Source: SZUA-368 sp028533045
GTDB taxonomy: Bacteria; Spirochaetota; Spirochaetia; DSM-2461
Reading direction: 5' to 3'
Assembly: GCA_050031985.1 (NCBI GenBank)
Contig: JBNAIG010000011.1
Coordinates: forward strand, 14,739 to 78,738
Length of the DNA: 64,000 nt
A program made the position numbers and the translations under genes. The notes under the pieces were generated by a model, which worked only from the letters and a program-made list of their open reading frames with translations, ran no database searches and was not told the origin of the DNA. Position 1 is the first letter of the stretch; each line of letters opens with the position of its first letter. Shown one piece after another: positions 61,608 through 64,000 of this stretch.

Positions 61608-61942
61608 CCACCGGGAAGACCGGCTGCATAGAGTTTGCCGCAGGCTTCGAACATCCCCAGCTCCGTTTCGGCCAGGCTGATGCCGCTTTCTTCGGCCAGA
61701 TCCCTCATGGATTGGGTTACTTCTTTCTCCCGGACAAAGAGAATGTGCTCTATATCGGCCATTTCCGCCGTGCGGATGGACTGTACATTGGCCAGACCCG
61801 TAACGAGGAGGGCCTTTTCCGGTTCGAGAGTCAGGATATCGCTCATAAGGTCGGAGGCGCAAATCATCTGAATATCGGCGTCGGGACATTCTCCGTCTAC
61901 CATATGACCGTCCACTACGGACAAAATCTCTTTTAGTGTCAT
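61595..61942 (-). CDS. DRTGG-domain protein
   Basis: 115 residues from the ATG at 61942, which has GGGAG five bases before it. MTLKEILSVVDG, CASDLMSDILTLE, ALLVTGLANVQSIRTAEMA, ILFVREKE, and a final ETELGMFEACGKLYAAGL match the DRTGG fold, a small regulatory unit linked to CBS or phosphotransferase systems in other proteins. Standalone role unknown. Convergent with the HD-GYP gene, overlapping it. Confidence 0.75.
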   Translation of the reverse strand: MTLKEILSVVDGHMVDGECPDADIQMICASDLMSDILTLEPEKALLVTGLANVQSIRTAEMADIEHILFVREKEVTQSMRDLAEESGISLAETELGMFEACGKLYAAGLPGGYSS

Positions 61943-62036
61943 TGGGTCTCCCATTTTTGGTATGGTCCTACTATAGAACAGGTTGCCACAGTTTTTCAAT
62001 TCCCCTCGGAGAAAAAGAGGAAATAATCGCCCTTTG

Positions 62037-62065
62037 TTGAATTCAGCCTGCTCCTGTCTTAAAAT
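62037..62065 (+). promoter_or_regulatory. Promoter for a leaderless HD-GYP mRNA
   Basis: TTGAAT (62037-62042), 17 bases, TAAAAT (62060-62065), then six bases to the ATG at 62072. No Shine-Dalgarno. Confidence 0.65.
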
Positions 62066-62071
62066 CAGTTT

Positions 62072-63667
62072 ATGAAAGTCCGATTCGGCTCCAAGCTGCT
62101 ATCCCTCAAAATGACTCTCCAGTTTATCTGTTTTGGCCTTCTTATCAGCTATTTTACTCTCTTGCTTATGACCATCTCTACCGGGCGCAGGCTCATAGAA
62201 AACTTCACCGACCAGATTACAGAGAATGCTTCTCTTTTTCCCGGAGACGGGGAGGCTTGGGTCGAGGAGATGTTCATAGATTCCCCGGAAAAAGGGCAGG
62301 CTCTCATGGAGAGTATCCGGGAAAATGTCCCTATGGAAAATCGCCCGAATATCTCCTTTGCCCTATTTCGCAAGAAGGGCGATGAAGGGGAGTGGAACCT
62401 GATTTATCAGGAGGGGACTATTAGCGATGTTAAGCCCGATGGGATCTTGGGCGATGTCTGGATTGACCGGTTGGAGGATTCTCTCAAAGAAGGGGTGTCC
62501 CACAAGGGGCGCTTCTATTTTGGACAGAGTGAGGCGAGGGGGGTTCTCCTCAAGTTATCCTCTCCGGACGATGTGGGTATATTGAGCCGCCAGATGGACG
62601 AGATGACCCTTCATCTGCGCCACCGGGCCCGCACCATGGAGACCATGAACCGGATTGACCGGGCGGTGCTCTCCTCCCTTTCCCGGGATGAGCTTCTGTC
62701 CCGGGTGGCCGGTTTTATTGCGGACCAGTTTGATCGTTCTTCCGTGGTCGTGCTGGAACGGGGAGAGAAGGATTACCGGATTCTGGCCCTCCTTTCCGAT
62801 AAAGAGGGCTACGGTAAAAGTCATCTTCCCTATGATGAACTGGACGGTTCCCTTGTAAATCCTTCGGACTCTCCCTTTTGCCTTGAGGAAAATCCCGATC
62901 GGGGACTTTATCTTCTTTTGGGAGAAGAGGGGGTTAAAAGAAATAATCTGGCCTTTCCTCTTATCCTGGAAGAGAAGGTGATGGGGCTGATTATCGTAAG
63001 CCGGGATGAACTGGCGGAACACGATAGGAGCGCCCTGGAAAAGCTTTCCGACCAGGTGGGGGTGGCCTTGAAGAGTCTGACCGAAGCCAAGGCCCGGGAG
63101 ATCCTTTATGACAGTATGATGCTCTCCCTTACCCGGTCGGTGGATGCCAAGTCCCAATGGACCGCCGGGCACAGCGAACGGGTTACGACCTTAGCCTTAA
63201 TGCTGGCCGGGAAACTGGACATGGACAGACCTTTTAGGGATATGGTTCGCGTGGGCGGCCTCCTTCACGATATAGGTAAGCTGGCCATACCCGAAGCGAT
63301 TCTGGATAAACCGGGCCGTCTGGATGAGGGGGAATTTCACATCATCCGGAGCCATCCCGAGCGGGGCTATGAGATTATTAAGGATATTCCCGATTTTGAC
63401 GAAGCCCGCCACGCCGTTCGGAGCCACCATGAAAAATGGGACGGAACGGGCTACCCCGACGGTTTAAAGGGGGAGGCCATTCCCCTTATTGCCCGGATTA
63501 TCACGATTTGTGATGTCTACGATGCGGTGACCGAGGACCGGCCCTATCGGAAGGGTTTTTCCCGGGAAGAAGCCCGTGAGTTTATGCTTAAAGAGCGGGG
63601 GAAGCTCTTTGATCCTTCTCTTCTGGACAGCTTTATAGAGATATTTGACAGTCAGGATAAAGACTAG
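62072..63667 (+). CDS. Membrane GAF-HD-GYP protein (predicted c-di-GMP phosphodiesterase)
   Basis: 531 residues. N-terminal membrane helix (about 12-32), a ~130-residue extracytoplasmic or linker part, a GAF domain (about 195-345: DRSSVVVLERGEKDY, VMGLIIVSRDEL), then a canonical HD-GYP: HSERVTTLALMLA, LLHDIGKLAIPEAIL, HHEKWDGTGYPDGLKGEAIP and ARIITICDVYDAVTEDRPYRKG. All motifs are standard, so it should hydrolyse c-di-GMP. Leaderless promoter. Divergent from the DRTGG gene. Confidence 0.88.
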   Translation: MKVRFGSKLLSLKMTLQFICFGLLISYFTLLLMTISTGRRLIENFTDQITENASLFPGDGEAWVEEMFIDSPEKGQALMESIRENVPMENRPNISFALFRKKGDEGEWNLIYQEGTISDVKPDGILGDVWIDRLEDSLKEGVSHKGRFYFGQSEARGVLLKLSSPDDVGILSRQMDEMTLHLRHRARTMETMNRIDRAVLSSLSRDELLSRVAGFIADQFDRSSVVVLERGEKDYRILALLSDKEGYGKSHLPYDELDGSLVNPSDSPFCLEENPDRGLYLLLGEEGVKRNNLAFPLILEEKVMGLIIVSRDELAEHDRSALEKLSDQVGVALKSLTEAKAREILYDSMMLSLTRSVDAKSQWTAGHSERVTTLALMLAGKLDMDRPFRDMVRVGGLLHDIGKLAIPEAILDKPGRLDEGEFHIIRSHPERGYEIIKDIPDFDEARHAVRSHHEKWDGTGYPDGLKGEAIPLIARIITICDVYDAVTEDRPYRKGFSREEAREFMLKERGKLFDPSLLDSFIEIFDSQDKD

Positions 63668-63923
63668 TTCTCAAATCCGGATACGCTAATTATCCTTATT
63701 TACATAGTCCCACATAAATTCCGGCAAGGGTATTGCTGATTTTTTTCTTGTCATTTTCGTGAGCCCCGGGAAGGGGAAATAAAAACTTTTTTAATTTTTT
63801 TTTTGAAATTTGGGGACATTTTCCCGTTTCCGCTCGTAGGTATAGGGCATAGGCCGGCTAAAAAACGGATGTGCCCTTAAGGACACGAGCAAGATAAGGG
63901 GCAATAGCCCAAAGGAGTTCACA
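63668..63923 (+). other. 256-bp leader before the HU/DUF4469-like gene
   Basis: Contains A/T-tracts at 63778-63808 like those before tRNA-Gly, then GC-rich sequence with small hairpins (GTGCCC/GGACAC near 63871 and GGGC/GCCC near 63899) just upstream of AAGGAG. No known riboswitch matched by eye; a structured leader or strong promoter is possible. Confidence 0.4.
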
Positions 63924-64000
63924 ATGAACAAGATTAATTATTATTTGAGAAAAAATCCCCTGACCACATCGGAAGAGAACAAGTTTATGGCCAACATCAG
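63924..64000 (+). CDS. HU/DUF4469-like N-terminus (partial, runs off the window)
   Basis: The first 25 codons read MNKINYYLRKNPLTTSEENK then FMANI. Start with AAGGAG at seven bases. The pattern YYLRKNPLT followed by an acidic stretch and F/YMA resembles the first lines of HU-like DNA-binding proteins that carry a C-terminal DUF4469 domain. The window end cuts it off, so this is tentative. Confidence 0.5.
   Translation, partial: MNKINYYLRKNPLTTSEENKFMANI

Noticed and set aside
63820..63923. preQ1, c-di-GMP or fluoride riboswitch
   Set aside because: The short hairpins and A-rich stretch do not match the conserved cores of these classes on inspection.

Overview
The window reads as chromosomal DNA from a free-living, probably marine or sediment, member of the Spirochaetota. 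This is an inference from gene content: several HD-GYP, GGDEF and EAL proteins, a Cache-type chemoreceptor, many short lipoproteins and small predicted outer-membrane barrels, a roughly 500-residue serine hydroxymethyltransferase, and an SPFH/NfeD operon. No rRNA or phylogenetic marker is present to prove it. Base composition is moderately GC-rich except for two clearly AT-rich patches, about 18.95-20.34 kb and 59.3-60.5 kb, which look like acquired cassettes.

Layout. 0-2.1 kb: an OpuA/ProU-type osmolyte ABC transporter. 2.1-11.5 kb: signalling genes (GAF-HD-GYP, two cNMP-binding GGDEF proteins in an operon with a lipoprotein, and a Cache hybrid histidine kinase) with htpG and apt. 11.5-13.6 kb: a TPR protein, a small overlapping ORF and two paralogous predicted barrels. 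13.7-18.9 kb: a four-gene run with a heterodimeric ABC exporter, a thioredoxin-like protein and tagaturonate epimerase. 19-20.3 kb: an AT-rich lipoprotein/XRE-regulator pair around a palindromic operator. 20.4-31 kb: a P-loop kinase, two AEC carriers, a membrane Ser/Thr kinase, two glycosidase-like proteins, an RNase HII relative, peptidase E and a HAD phosphatase. 31-45 kb: tRNA-Gly, lon, a GGDEF-EAL protein, gnd, a PAS histidine kinase, DJ-1, NlpC/P60, HIT, glyA behind a probable ZTP riboswitch, a PRPP synthetase and a methyltransferase. 45-59 kb: a LURP-one-like protein, nfeD with two SPFH genes, dehydrogenases, an antiporter-EIIA fusion, a GH64-like acidic lipoprotein, a chemoreceptor, an aldo/keto reductase and a 2-keto-3-deoxygluconate-type kinase. 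59.4-60.5 kb: the second AT-rich cassette, beside tRNA-Ala. 60.7-64 kb: a collapsed GAF-HD-GYP gene, a DRTGG protein, a third HD-GYP protein and the start of an HU/DUF4469-like gene.

Together: uxaE, kdgK and sugar dehydrogenase-like genes point to hexuronate use. glyA followed by a PRPP synthetase, with a probable ZTP riboswitch, points to one-carbon/purine control. Cyclic-nucleotide and c-di-GMP proteins are unusually dense, and at least two of the GGDEF domains are degenerate.

The most interesting observations are (1) a recurrent leaderless-gene architecture, with a -10 box 6-10 nt before the ATG and no Shine-Dalgarno, at about nine genes; (2) the ZTP riboswitch candidate with a compensated pseudoknot; (3) a GAF-HD-GYP gene that has lost its GAF body, leaving a 45-codon leader coupled to a bare HD-GYP; (4) the two-gene AT-rich cassette of an uncharacterised membrane-anchored family; and (5) a 74-nt nested palindrome between convergent genes. 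No CRISPR array, prophage, transposase or integrase was found.
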